Position numbers and translations under genes: made by a program
NCBI RefSeq assembly: GCF_000612585.1
Contig: NZ_JFCA01000013.1
Span: 1 to 64,000, forward strand
Reading direction: 5' to 3'
From: Pseudomonas sp. CHM02
GTDB taxonomy: Bacteria; Pseudomonadota; Gammaproteobacteria; Pseudomonadales; Pseudomonadaceae
Length of the DNA: 64,000 nt
The notes under the pieces: generated by a model
Told to the model about the DNA's origin: nothing
Seen by the model: only the letters and a program-made list of their open reading frames with translations
The model's database searches: none
Part shown: in pieces, positions 20,378-31,700 of the stretch
Numbering within the stretch: the stretch's first letter is position 1
How the letters are laid out: the number at the start of each line of letters is the position of its first letter

Positions 20378-21208
20378 TTAGATTGCCTGCTTTGCCAGCA
20401 ACGCCAACCCTTCATGCAACGCCGGGAACAGGCTGTTGTTGAAGTTGTTCCAGCGCAGTTCGAGGATGGTATCGTCCGGCGAGATCTCGGTCTTGAGCAC
20501 GTCGTGGAACACTTCGCCCGAATCGATGCCGTTGTCCACGTAGTGGAACGAGGCGCCGGTGAGGTAAAGCGGTTCCGAAGGCGTCGTGGCCTTGGTGGCC
20601 CAGTCCGTGACGTTCAACCCACGCGCACCGTACAGGGCGTTCCAGGTCGCATAGGCGCCCCGGCGCTCGTAAGGTGACTCGATGCGAGTGATCCCTGGGT
20701 GGATGTTCATGATGCGACGGGCAAACGGCGCACCGGGACGCACCAGCTCATCGAGAATCACCAGCAATCCGTCCAGCACCACGATGTCGGCCTTCAGCTC
20801 CACCAGCGTGTCGTGCAGGCGGCGTTCGAAATCCTGCTTGCCGGCGATGTGTTCCGCACTGCCCCGTGGCAGGCGCCGATAGGTGGACGGCACGCTCAGC
20901 AGCAAATCATTGACCAGGCGTCCCTGCACACGCAGATCGGCCGGATACAGCCACTGGCGCCCCGGCTGGTAGGCAAAACCGTAGTCACGGACCAATTGCT
21001 GGTCACGCGGGTTCTGCTCGTCATCGTCGTACACCACCCCCACCAGGTTGTACGCCTCGCCCAGCTGCGTGTCGTTCAGCGCCCCCGCCAGGGATTCCAG
21101 CACCGACATCATGTAGCGCTCGTGGTCCTTGTAGGCCACCGGCTGCCCGGCCTTGTCGGCAGCGGCATTGCGCAGGGACCACACGTACACCAGGTTCTTT
21201 TTCGTCAT
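20378..21208 (-). CDS. pvdF: PvdF, hydroxyornithine transformylase
   Basis: A 276-residue formyl transferase that adds a formyl group to N5-hydroxyornithine before it enters the NRPS. It has the formyltransferase catalytic pattern: Asn and His in RIMNIHPGITRIES, and Asp in YVDNGIDSGEVFH. The start MTKKNLVYVW fits the family length; ten further codons upstream are open but unlikely. An exact PvdS box lies 62 bp upstream. Its presence shows that formyl-hydroxyornithine is part of this pyoverdine. Confidence 0.95.
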   Translation of the reverse strand: MTKKNLVYVWSLRNAAADKAGQPVAYKDHERYMMSVLESLAGALNDTQLGEAYNLVGVVYDDDEQNPRDQQLVRDYGFAYQPGRQWLYPADLRVQGRLVNDLLLSVPSTYRRLPRGSAEHIAGKQDFERRLHDTLVELKADIVVLDGLLVILDELVRPGAPFARRIMNIHPGITRIESPYERRGAYATWNALYGARGLNVTDWATKATTPSEPLYLTGASFHYVDNGIDSGEVFHDVLKTEISPDDTILELRWNNFNNSLFPALHEGLALLAKQAI

Positions 21209-21269
21209 TGTCTCGCTCTCGCTGGATAGATCAGGCACGCGCCAATACGCGTGCGCCTACACCACAAGA

Positions 21270-21293
21270 ACGAACCAGGCCCTGCCCGATTTA
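21270..21293 (-). promoter_or_regulatory. Iron-starvation (PvdS) box for pvdF
   Basis: On the minus strand, TAAAT, 16 bases, CGT; exact match. CGT ends 61 bp before the pvdF start. Confidence 0.87.
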
Positions 21294-21324
21294 TCGATCA
21301 CCGCCACCGCCGGGCACGCCGAGC

Positions 21325-21348
21325 TAAATAGTCGCGCCAATCCTTCGT
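21325..21348 (+). promoter_or_regulatory. Iron-starvation (PvdS) box for pvdE
   Basis: TAAAT, 16 bases, CGT; exact match, ending 60 bp before pvdE. It is the mirror of the pvdF box, 31 bp away. Confidence 0.88.
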
Positions 21349-21408
21349 TTGTCATGGGTAAGGGTCTGTGTGCCCAGCCCCCTCTTTTTCATTTTCCGGG
21401 AAGTATTT

Positions 21409-23061
21409 ATGACCGACCCCAAGCGCGGCGCCTTCAACGGTTTGCTCGCATTGCTCAGGCCCTTTCGCACCATTGTGATCGTTTCCGTCGCCCTGGGCAT
21501 GGCCGGCGGCCTGGCCATCACGTTGTTGCTGGCGACCATCAATAACGCCCTGCACTCTTCCACCGGGATGACGCAGGGAGTGATCCTGACGTTTGCGGCG
21601 TTGTGCGTGTTGGCGCTGACCAGTTCGATCGTCTCCGATATCGGCACCAACTATGTGGGCCAGCGGATTATCGCCGCCCTGCGCAAGGACCTCGGTGAAA
21701 AGGTGCTGTCAGCGCCCATCGAACAGATTGAGCAGTATCGCTCCCACCGGTTGATTCCGGTGCTGACCCACGACGTCGACACCATCAGCGATTTTTCCTT
21801 CGCGTTCACCCCGCTGGCCATCGCCACCACCGTCACCCTCGGGTGCCTGGGCTACCTGGCGTACCTCTCGGTGCCGATGTTCCTGATGATGATCGTCGCC
21901 ATCGTGATTGGCAGCAGCGTGCAGTTCATCGCCGGGCACAAGGGTATCCGCGGCTTCGACGAGGCCCGCGACCAGGAAGACGAACTGCAGCGCTACTACT
22001 CCGCGATTGCCTCGGGCGCCAAGGAGTTGCGTATCCACCGCCCTCGCCGCTATCGCATGAACACCCACCGTATCCAGGAAACCGCCGACCGCATCAGCGA
22101 TATCCAGGTGCGCTCGGTGAACATCTACATCGTCGCCAAGACCTTCGGCTCGATGCTGTTCTTCGTGGTCATCGGCCTGGCCCTCGCCATGCAGGCCTAC
22201 AACCCCAACCCGGACCCGGCGGTGATCACTGGCTTCGTGCTGGTGCTGTTGTACATGAAAGGCCCGCTGGAGCATGTAGTGGGTTACTTGCCGATCATCG
22301 GCAAGGCGCGGATTGCCTTTGCGCGCATCACCGAGCTGTCCGACCGCTTCTCCTCCCCCGAACCGCACCTGCTGATGGATGGCAGCGAAGCACCCACGCC
22401 GGTGGTCAACAGCCTGGAATTGCGCGGCGTGACGTACAGCCCGCCGCCGGTGGAAGGCAGCCAGCCGTTCCATCTTGGGCCGATCAACCTGAGCATCCAG
22501 CAGGGCGATATCGTGTTTATCGTCGGCGAAAACGGCTGCGGCAAGACCACCCTGATCAAGCTGTTGCTGGGCCTGTATCAACCCCACGCCGGGGAAATCC
22601 GCCTCAACGGCGAAACCGTGACCGACCCGGCACGCGACGACTACCGCCAACTGTTCACCACGGTATTCGCCGACTACTACCTGTTCGATGACCTGGTCCA
22701 GGGCAGCGCCACGCAGTCGCTGGACAGTGCCGCCAAGTACCTGGAACGCCTGGAAATCGCGCACAAGGTCAGCGTCAAGGACGGCGTGTTCAGCACCACC
22801 GACCTCTCCACTGGCCAGCGCAAACGCCTGGCCCTGGTGAATGCCTGGCTGGAAGAACGCCCGGTACTGGTGTTCGACGAATGGGCCGCGGACCAGGACC
22901 CGGCCTTCCGCCGCGTCTTCTATACCGAGCTGCTGCCGGACCTCAAGCGCCTGGGCAAGACCATCATCGTGATCAGTCATGACGACCGCTATTTCGATAT
23001 TGCCGATCAGTTGGTGCGCTTGAGTGCCGGCCAGGTGGTGCATGAAATGGAACCCGCGTGA
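21409..23061 (+). CDS. pvdE: PvdE, ABC exporter of ferribactin
   Basis: A 550-residue half-transporter of the cyclic-peptide exporter type, with six transmembrane helices (residues about 15-300) fused to an ATPase. Walker A is GENGCGKTT, the signature LSTGQRKRLAL, Walker B VLVFDEWAADQDP, and the H-loop VISHDDRYF. PvdE moves ferribactin from cytoplasm to periplasm, where PvdP, PvdM, PvdN and PvdO act. I chose MTDPKRGAFNG as start, as in the known proteins; an open frame of 20 codons upstream overlaps the promoter region. Confidence 0.95.
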   Translation: MTDPKRGAFNGLLALLRPFRTIVIVSVALGMAGGLAITLLLATINNALHSSTGMTQGVILTFAALCVLALTSSIVSDIGTNYVGQRIIAALRKDLGEKVLSAPIEQIEQYRSHRLIPVLTHDVDTISDFSFAFTPLAIATTVTLGCLGYLAYLSVPMFLMMIVAIVIGSSVQFIAGHKGIRGFDEARDQEDELQRYYSAIASGAKELRIHRPRRYRMNTHRIQETADRISDIQVRSVNIYIVAKTFGSMLFFVVIGLALAMQAYNPNPDPAVITGFVLVLLYMKGPLEHVVGYLPIIGKARIAFARITELSDRFSSPEPHLLMDGSEAPTPVVNSLELRGVTYSPPPVEGSQPFHLGPINLSIQQGDIVFIVGENGCGKTTLIKLLLGLYQPHAGEIRLNGETVTDPARDDYRQLFTTVFADYYLFDDLVQGSATQSLDSAAKYLERLEIAHKVSVKDGVFSTTDLSTGQRKRLALVNAWLEERPVLVFDEWAADQDPAFRRVFYTELLPDLKRLGKTIIVISHDDRYFDIADQLVRLSAGQVVHEMEPA

Positions 23062-23101
23062 ATTTCTTTTCCGGTTTCTGCAGGTAGGAACGTCTCACTA
23101 G

Positions 23102-23116
23102 TGGTAATGAGAACCA
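23102..23116. promoter_or_regulatory. Possible Fur-box-like site upstream of fpvA
   Basis: TGGTAATGAGAACCA matches about 10 of 14 positions of the 7-1-7 Fur motif and lies 54 bp before fpvA. An FpvI-type ECF promoter could instead include this sequence. No TAAAT-N16-CGT box is seen; the TAAAT at 23145 lacks a CGT at the right distance. Confidence 0.35.
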
Positions 23117-23170
23117 ACCACAACAAATATTTATAATCTGCCCACTAAATATCTAGAAGAGAATTCACCC

Positions 23171-25597
23171 ATGCCAGCAACATTTGGTCTGAGTCCCTTG
23201 AGCAAGGCACTCTCCATGCGCCGCCTCTTGAACACCCGCGTACTACCAGGCGCTATTGCCGTTGCGCTGACGCTGCCAGTGGCAGGTTATGTTCAAGCGC
23301 AGGAGATCGAGCTGAATGTCCCCGCACAGTCGCTGGGTAGCGCTCTTCAAGAATTTGGTAAGCAGGCCAACCTGCAAGTGCTGTACAGCCCGACTGACGT
23401 CGAAGGTAAGCGCAGCCACAAGGTCAAGGGCAAGTTGCAGCCTGGCCAAGCCATGACGACCCTGCTGACCGGCACCGGCGTCGACTTCGACCTGCAGGGC
23501 AACACGATGACACTGACTGCCGGCCGCTCGTCCGCCCTGGAGCTTGGCGCCACCCAGGTGACCGCCAACCAGCTCGGCACCATCACCGAGGGCTCCGGCT
23601 CCTACACTCCCGGTACCATTGCGACCGCGACCCGCATGGTGCTGACGCCACGGGAGACGCCGCAATCGATCTCGGTGGTGACCCGCCAGGCCATGGATGA
23701 CTTCAACCTCAAGTCGATCGACGACGTGATGCGCCATACCCCCGGCATCACCGTCGCCGCGTATGACAGCGAACGGACCAGCTATTTCTCCCGTGGTTTC
23801 GCCATCCAGAACTTCCAGTACGACGGCATTCCAATCCTGCAGGATGCCCAGTATTCGTCCGGCCACACCTTGACCGACACGGTGATCTACGATCGCGTCG
23901 AGGTGCTCAAAGGCGCTACCGGCCTGCTGACAGGTGCCGGTGGCCCTGGCGGTACCATCAACATGGTACGCAAGAAGCCAACCTCGGAATTCAAGGGCTA
24001 CGTCGACCTGGGCGCCGGTTCCTGGGATAACTACCGCTCGGAAGTCGACGTCAGCGGTCCGCTCACAGAGTCCGGTAACGTGCGCGGTAGGGCTGTGGCG
24101 GCCTACCAGGACAAACACACATTCCTCGATCACTACCAGCGCAAGACCAGCGTGTACTACGGCATTCTGGAATTCGATCTGGCACCAGATACGCTGCTGA
24201 CCGTCGGTGGCGACTATCAGGACAGCGACCCGCAAGGCTCCAGTTGGTCAGGCTCAGCCTCGCTGTATGACTCCGAGGGCAACCGCATCAGCACCCCGCG
24301 CTCGTTCAACAACGGTGCCAAATACAGCAAGTGGGCACAGTACACCCGTACTGGCTTCGCGACCCTGGAACACACTTTCGATAACGGCTGGGTCGGCAAG
24401 GCGCAGTACAACCACCAGATCAACGGCTATAAGGCTCCGTTGTCCGCCCTGCTGGCGCCGAACGCGACCACCGGCAAGGCCTCGCTGCTCACGCGCACCT
24501 ACAATGGCGAGACCACCAGCGACACAGGCGACCTGTACGCCACCGGGCCTTTCAGCCTGTTCGGCCGCGACCATGAGCTGGTAGTCGGTGCATCGGTCTC
24601 GCGTTCCCGCTGGCTGGGCCGCGACTACACCAACGCCACCAACTACAACAACAGCCACGACTACTTCGATTGGGACGGCGACGCACTCAAGCCTGACCGC
24701 GGCCCACAGACCAAGCGCAACGATGAACTCACCCGCCAAAGCGCCCAGTACATCACCGGCCGCTTCAGCCTGGCCGATGACTGGCACCTGATCCTGGGTA
24801 CCCGCGTCAACAACTACGAAGTCAGCGGCACCAGCCAGGTCAAGGACACCGGCAAGGTCGTGCCTTACGCCGGTATCACCTACGACTTCACCGAGAACCT
24901 CTCGGCTTATGCCAGCTTCACCGAGATCTACCTGCCCCAGGACGACTACCGCGACCGTAACAACAAGCCGATCGAGCCGGATGAAGGCAAGAACTACGAG
25001 GTCGGCTTCAAAGGCGAGTTCTTCGACGGACGCCTCAACGCCAGCCTCGCCTACTTCGAAGTGCACGAGAAAAACCGTGCCATCGACGACAATGACTATA
25101 TTCCCGACAGCTACCCAGGCCTTGACTATGCGTCCAAGGGCACCGAGGCGAAGACCAAGGGCTACGAAGCGGAAATCTCCGGCGAGCTGGCACCCGGCTG
25201 GCAACTGCAGGCGGGTTACACGCACAAGATCATGCGCGACAAAGACGGTGAAAAACTCTCAACCTGGGAGCCGGAAGACCAAGTCAACATCTACACCAGC
25301 TACAAGCTGACCGGCGCCCTGGACAAGCTCACCCTGGGCAGCGGCGTGCGCTGGCAAGGCACGGGCTGGAAGCTGCTGACGAACAACTACACTACAGGTT
25401 CTCAGGATAACTTCTCCCAGGATCCGCTGTGGCTGGTGGACCTGATGGCCCGTTACCAAGTCACCGACAACGTATCGGCCAGCCTCAATGTCAACAACGT
25501 CTTCGACAAGAAGTACTACACCAACATCGGCTTCTACAACTCGGTTTACTACGGTGACCCGCGTAACATCATGCTCAGTACCCGCTGGAACTTCTGA
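23171..25597 (+). CDS. fpvA: FpvA, ferripyoverdine receptor and transducer
   Basis: An 808-residue TonB-dependent receptor. A signal peptide ends near VQAQ. An STN signalling domain occupies about residues 45-125 (ELNVPAQSLGSALQEFGKQA, VLYSPTDVEGK). The plug contains TPRETPQSISVVTRQAMDDF and EVLKGATGLLTGAGGPGG, and the barrel ends in STRWNF. The STN domain implies surface signalling through an FpvR-type anti-sigma factor to PvdS/FpvI, encoded elsewhere. It lies 109 bp after pvdE. The receptor is expected to match the peptide made by PvdI-PvdJ-PvdD. Confidence 0.94.
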   Translation: MPATFGLSPLSKALSMRRLLNTRVLPGAIAVALTLPVAGYVQAQEIELNVPAQSLGSALQEFGKQANLQVLYSPTDVEGKRSHKVKGKLQPGQAMTTLLTGTGVDFDLQGNTMTLTAGRSSALELGATQVTANQLGTITEGSGSYTPGTIATATRMVLTPRETPQSISVVTRQAMDDFNLKSIDDVMRHTPGITVAAYDSERTSYFSRGFAIQNFQYDGIPILQDAQYSSGHTLTDTVIYDRVEVLKGATGLLTGAGGPGGTINMVRKKPTSEFKGYVDLGAGSWDNYRSEVDVSGPLTESGNVRGRAVAAYQDKHTFLDHYQRKTSVYYGILEFDLAPDTLLTVGGDYQDSDPQGSSWSGSASLYDSEGNRISTPRSFNNGAKYSKWAQYTRTGFATLEHTFDNGWVGKAQYNHQINGYKAPLSALLAPNATTGKASLLTRTYNGETTSDTGDLYATGPFSLFGRDHELVVGASVSRSRWLGRDYTNATNYNNSHDYFDWDGDALKPDRGPQTKRNDELTRQSAQYITGRFSLADDWHLILGTRVNNYEVSGTSQVKDTGKVVPYAGITYDFTENLSAYASFTEIYLPQDDYRDRNNKPIEPDEGKNYEVGFKGEFFDGRLNASLAYFEVHEKNRAIDDNDYIPDSYPGLDYASKGTEAKTKGYEAEISGELAPGWQLQAGYTHKIMRDKDGEKLSTWEPEDQVNIYTSYKLTGALDKLTLGSGVRWQGTGWKLLTNNYTTGSQDNFSQDPLWLVDLMARYQVTDNVSASLNVNNVFDKKYYTNIGFYNSVYYGDPRNIMLSTRWNF

Positions 25598-25623
25598 TGC
25601 GTAGAACCTAGACGCACCACTCC

Positions 25624-25660
25624 AAGCCCCTGGTCATGCGCAATGACCAGGGGCTTTTTA
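25624..25660 (+). terminator. Rho-independent terminator of fpvA
   Basis: An AAGCCCCTGGTCAT stem pairs with ATGACCAGGGGCTT across a short loop and runs into TTTTTA. It is a strong stem of about 14 bp. Confidence 0.9.
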
Positions 25661-25698
25661 GTGCCTGCACACCACCTGCGCCTGCGCGCAAGCCAGGC

Positions 25699-25730
25699 AA
25701 AAAAAAGCCCCTGGCCATTGGGCCAGGGGC
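25699..25730 (-). terminator. Rho-independent terminator of pvdD
   Basis: On the minus strand GCCCCTGGCC-CAAT-GGCCAGGGGC is followed by a run of T (the A run at 25699-25706). It lies 20 bp after the pvdD stop codon and faces the fpvA terminator. Confidence 0.9.
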
Positions 25731-25749
25731 GTTGGGTTGACGTTGACCG

Positions 25750-28700
25750 CTACTTCATTGCATCGGCGAAGCTCTGTACGAACGCGGCGTTATCGATGAT
25801 GCGATCGTGGGTGGAATCGATCATGACTGACTGCTGTATGCATGCGCTGCCCACCACCTGCTGCATGGTCGCCTCGATCAACTGGCGATGCTGTCCCGCA
25901 CGGCTCCCGGCAGCCCACCAGCAACTGATCGGCGCCTTGAGCGGCTTGAAGTCGGCATCCTTGAGCCGCTGGCCCAAGGTGCGATCCAGCTCCCAGGAAA
26001 TCTGCGCTTCATCACCCTCGAGCAAGGTGGCCTTGATTTCCCGAAACGTCTCACCCAACGCGTCGTCAGCCCAGGCACCCAGCGCCTGCCATTGCTGCCC
26101 TTCATCGCTGGAGAGCACCTGGCTGTCCAGCCAGGCGGAGTGGATTTGCTGGCTCGAGGCGGGAAACATCACCTGCAACAGTTCAACACGGCGCTGGTTG
26201 ACCGACAATTCAACGTCATCAGCAATGACCGCCGCGTCCCAGTAAGCCTTCAGCCAGTATGGTGGCGAGGCATCGATCCAACCGACAACTTCCACCTCGC
26301 GCCCGGCTTGCTCCAATGCATAGGCAACTTCCATGGCCAGGTTACCGCCCATGGACCAGCCGGCGAGGCGATAGCGGCCCTCGGGCAAGGCATCGAGCAA
26401 CTGTGCGGTGTAATCCTCGACCATCGCTTGCCAGCTCGGTACTGCACTGCCCTGCTCCGCCAGCGCGCGGCAGATCACCCCCATCACCGGTCGCTGCTCG
26501 CGCAGGGCCAAGCCGATGGCCTTGTAACAATGCACCGAGCCGTAGCTTGGGTGGAACAGGAACAGCGGCGTACCTTGCGTCTGGCTGTTGAGCTTGACGA
26601 TCAGAGAGTGCCCTGCACCGTTACCCAGGCAGCTCACCTGCCCTGCGACCGTCGGGTTAAGCATCAACTGGCTGACCGACAGCGACCTGCCGGTGGCCTT
26701 GCGGATACGCTCCCGGAGCATCAGCACCAGCAGCGAATGACCACCCAGCTCAAAGAAGTTGTCAGCCAGGCCAACGCGCTCGACGTCCAGTACCTCACCC
26801 CAGATCGTTGCCAGACATTGCTCCAACTCGGTCTGCGGCGCACGAAACGCCTGCGTGTGCTGACCTGCATCGGGCTTGGGCAATGCCTTGCGGTCCAGCT
26901 TGCCATTGGGACTCAGGGGCATCTGCTCCAGCAGCACCCACTGCGCCGGCACCATATAGTCGGGCAAGTGCGCAGCCAGGTGCGCACTCAGCGGCTCGCG
27001 CCAGTTATCACCCGGCGCTTGCAACACCAAGTAGCCGACCAGGTGCCTGCCATCGACAACCTGCACCGACGCCTCCTGCACGTCATCGGTTTCGAGGATG
27101 CGCGCTTCAATTTCACCCAGTTCAATACGCAGGCCACGCAACTTGACCTGATGATCCAGGCGCCCGAGGTATTCGATGACACCATCGACGCGCTGGCGTA
27201 CGCGGTCGCCGGTACGATACAAGCGCGCTCCCGGCTCGAACGGCGAGGCAATGAAACGCTCGGCCGTCAGCCCGGGACGGCGATGGTAGCCACGCGCCAG
27301 ACCGATGCCACCCAAGTACAACTCGCCTGCTACACCTACGGCTACTGCTTGCAACTGTGCATCCAGCACATAGGTCTGCAAATTGGCAATGGGTTGGCCA
27401 ATAGGTACTGTATCGCGGCCCTCTTCGACGCAAGTCCAATGGGTCACGTCGATGGCGGCTTCAGTCGGACCGTACAGGTTGTACAAGCCGGCGGCGGGCA
27501 ATTTGGAGAATACCTGTTGCTGGGCATCCGCCGGCAGCGCTTCACCGCTGCACACAATGCGTCGCAAACAGTGGCAACTGGACACTGCTGCATCCTGCAA
27601 GAACGCCTGCAACATCGACGGAACAAAGTGCAGCGTCGTCACCTGCTCGGCATTGATCAGCGCCACCATCCTGGCGGGGTCGCGGTGATCACCCGGCGCT
27701 GCGACCACCAGACGCGCGCCGGTCATCAGCGGCCAGAAAAACTCCCACACCGACACATCGAAACTGAACGGGGTCTTCTGCAAGACCGTATCACTGGCGG
27801 TCAGGGCATAGGCTTCCTGCATCCAGCACAGTCGGTTGACCAGTGCCGAATGGCGGTTGCCCGCCCCCTTGGGCTGGCCGGTTGAGCCGGAGGTGTAGAT
27901 CACGTAAGCGAGGTTTTCACCATCCAGCACGATGCCAGGATTGGTGTCGGGGTAACGCTCGAACGTCGACTCCCCCAGCACCAGGCACTCGACGCCTTGG
28001 GCAATCGGTAGCTGTTCCAGCAAATGGGATTGGGTCAGCAGCAGCTTCACACCGCTGTCTTCAAGCATGTACGCCAAGCGCTCACGCGGGTAGTCCGGGT
28101 CCATTGGCACATAGGCGCCGCCGGCCTTGAGCACAGCCAACAAGCCGACCACCATTTCGATAGAACGCTCCACGACCAGCCCGACCAACACGTCAGGGCC
28201 GACGCCGGCATGGATCAGTCGATGGGCCAACTGATTGGCGCGCCGGTTCAACTCGGCGTAGCTCAGACGCTGTGCGCCAAAAACGAGTGCCGGGGCATCC
28301 GGGGTCTGCGCAACCTGCGCTTCGATCAAGTGATGCACCGGCTGCCGCGGATAGTCGCGCGTGGTGGCATTCCATTGATCTACCAAGACCTGCTGTTCGG
28401 AAGGATCCAGCAGCGGCAACTGGCTGACGCGCTGCTGCGGATCTTTGAGCATGCCCTGCAGCAGGTTCTGCCAATGAGCCAGCATGCGCTTGAGAGCGGC
28501 TGGCTCAAACAAGTCGGTAGCGTAAGTCAGGGTGGCGTGGATGCCATCCGCCGAGGCCTGGGTGTCCAGGCTCAGGTCGAACTGCGCGGTTTGGCTGCCC
28601 CAGTCCAGTCCTTCTACACGCAAGTCGGGCAATGACTGCCCCGGAGTCATCAGTCCAGCATCGCTTTGGTGGTTGAACATCACTTGGAACAGCGGGTTAT

Positions 28701-31700
28701 GGCTCAGGCTGCGCTCCGGTTGCAGGGCTTCCACCAACTGTTCGAACGGGAGGTCCTGATGGCTCTGGGCATCCAGGCTACGGCGCTTGACCTGCTGCAA
28801 CAGCTGGCCGACGGAGATCTGACCGTCGATATCCGCCTTGAGCACTTGAGTGTTGACGAAGAAACCGACAAGACGCTCCACCTCAATCCGATTGCGGTTG
28901 GCGACCGGAACACCGATGCGGATGTCTTGCTGACCACTGTAGCGGTACAACAGGCTCTGGAAAGACGCCAGCAACACCATGAACAACGTGACGCCCTCAC
29001 GCTGGGCCAAGGCATTGAGCCCGGCCGAGAGCGCTTCTGGCAATTCAAGTTGCAGGCTCGCACCGCGATAGCTTTGCACCGCTGGCCGCGCGTGCGCGGT
29101 GGGCAGTTCGAGCATCGGCTGTTCGCCGCCGAGCAACTGTCGCCAATACGCCAATTGACGCTCGCGCTCGCCCGTCGCCATCCATTGGCGCTGCCAGTGC
29201 GCGTAATCGGCGTATTGCAGTGCCAGTTCCGGCAACTGCAGCGTCTGGCCTTGGCTGTTGGCGGCATACAGCTGCACCAGCTCATCGACCATCACTTGCA
29301 TCGACCAGCCATCGCTCACGATGTGGTGCTGCACCAGCACCAACACATGTTCATCGTCGGCCAGGCGCAGCAAGGTAACGCGTAGCAGCGGGCCAGCCTG
29401 CAAGTCGAATGGCCGGGCAATTTCGGCTTCTACCTGCTGTTGGAGGTTGGCGCCGTCGGCATCCGCCCGCGCGATTTCCAGTGTGGTCGCTGGGCGAACC
29501 CGTTGAAACGCGCGCTCGCCATCCTGATACACCTGGGTACGCAAGCTCTCATGGCGCGCCACCAGAGCGTCGAAGCTGCGCTGCAGGGCACGCTGGTCCA
29601 GACGCCCGTTCAGGCGCAACACACTGGGAATATGATAAGCCGCGCTGTGCGGGTCCAATTGCCAAAGGAACCACTGGCGTTCCTGGGCGAACGACAGTGC
29701 CAACGGTTGGTCACGCCCGACCGCCAGCATCGGCGGAGCCGACCTCTGGTCCGTCGCCTGCAAGGCCAGTACGAAGCCTTCCAACTGAGGCTGCTCGAAC
29801 AGGGTGCGCAGGGCGACCTCCCGCGCCAGCAACTGCCGCACGCGAGAAATCACCTGCATGGCCAGCAATGAATGGCCGCCCAGCTCGAAGAAGTGATCGT
29901 TCAGGCCGATACGCTCAGCCCCCAGCACCTGCGCCCAGATCGCCGCAACCTGCCGCTGCAACGGCGTCACCGGCTCCACCCAAACACCTTGCGATTGCGC
30001 CGTATCCGGCTGCGGCAGGCCCTTGCGGTCCAGCTTGCCGTTGGGGGTCAGCGGCATCTGGGCCAGGAACATGAAGTGCGCCGGCACCATGTAATCCGGC
30101 AGATTGATTTTCAGCGCGCGGCGCAAGGTTTCGCGAAACCCGGTTTCGTTGGCCAACGGGCCATCGGCCGGAACCACATACGCGACCAGTTGCTTGCCGG
30201 TCGGGCTGTCCTGGGCAATGACCACGGTTTCGCCCACGTTGTCCAGCTCGCGCAGGCGCGCTTCGATTTCGCCCAGTTCGATGCGGAACCCACGGATTTT
30301 CACCTGATGGTCGACACGACCGAGATAATCCACCACGCCATCCGGACGCCCACGGGTCAGGTCGCCGCTGCGGTACACGCGGCTACCCGGTTTGCCGAAT
30401 GGGTCCGGCACAAAGCGCTCGGCAGTCAGTGCCGGGCGCTCAAGATACCCACGGGCCACGCCTTCGCCCCCCAGGTACAACTCGCCGGCCACGCCAATCG
30501 GTTGCAGGTTGAGTTGCGAATCCAGCACGTAGCCGCTGCGGTTGCCCAGCAGCGTGCCAATCGGTGCGTAGACGGCGCCGCACGGATCACCCTTGCGTGC
30601 TTTCCACAGCAGTGGCGTGACCACAGTTTCGGTCGGGCCGTAGCCGTTGAACAGGTAGGTCGGCTTGAGTGCACGCCAGGCCAAGTCATAGCTGGCCTGG
30701 GCGACGGCATCACCGCCGAAGCAGTACACACGAACCTTCGGCGGGTTGCCGTCACGCTCGGCATGCTCGGCCAGTTGCTGCAGGTACACCGGTGGGAACA
30801 CCGCCATGGTCACGTTGTGGCGATGCATTTGCTGGTAGGTGTATTCCGGCAGCCACAGGCTGTCGTCCCGAATCAGCACGCTGGCGCCGTTGATCAACGG
30901 GTGCATCCAGCCTTCGTGAGAACCGTCGAAGGCAAAGGACATGAAGTGCAGTTCGCAATCGGCCGGCGAGGTTTCATAACGCTCGCCGGTGGCGACGATG
31001 TGGGCCACCAACGGGCCGTGGGACACCGCCACGCCCTTGGGCATGCCGGTGGAGCCGGAGGTGTAGATCACGTAGGCCAGGTTATCGCCGTCCAGCTTCA
31101 CGTCGGGCGCCGTATCGCTGTAGCCGGCCCATTCCTCGGTACGATCAATCGCCAGGCTATCGAGGCCGTCTGGGATCGGCAGTTGCTGCAACGCGCTGGT
31201 GTGGGTCAGCAGCAACTGCGCGCGGCTGTCCTGCATCATGTACAGCAGGCGATCGCGCGGGTATTCAATGTCCAGCGGCACGTAGACGCCACCGGCTTTC
31301 ATCACCGCCAGGAACGCCACCATGATTTCGGCGCTGCGCGGCATGGCGATGGCCACGCGCACTTCGGGACCAACGCCACGGGCGATCAGCGCATGGGCCA
31401 GGCGGTTGGCCTGGCGGTCCAGCTCGCCGTAGGTCAGGGTTTGTGCGTCGAACTTCACCGCCACGGCATCGGGGGTTTCCCGGGCGCGGTCGGCCACCCG
31501 CTCGTGCACCAGGCGCTCGGCCGAGAAGCCGGCGTCGGTCTGGTTCCACAGCTGCAGGATGTGCTGTTGCTCATCCTGGCCCAGCAGGTTCAGTTGGCTG
31601 ATGGGTTGCTGTTGGTCGGCAACCATCGCCTGCAGCAGGTTCTGCCAATGCCGCGCCATGCGCTCGATGGTAGAAGCCTCGAACAGATCGGTGGCATACC

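Noticed and set aside
23145..23171. PvdS box before fpvA (TAAAT at 23145)
   Set aside because: No CGT follows at 16 bases, and the start codon is too close.
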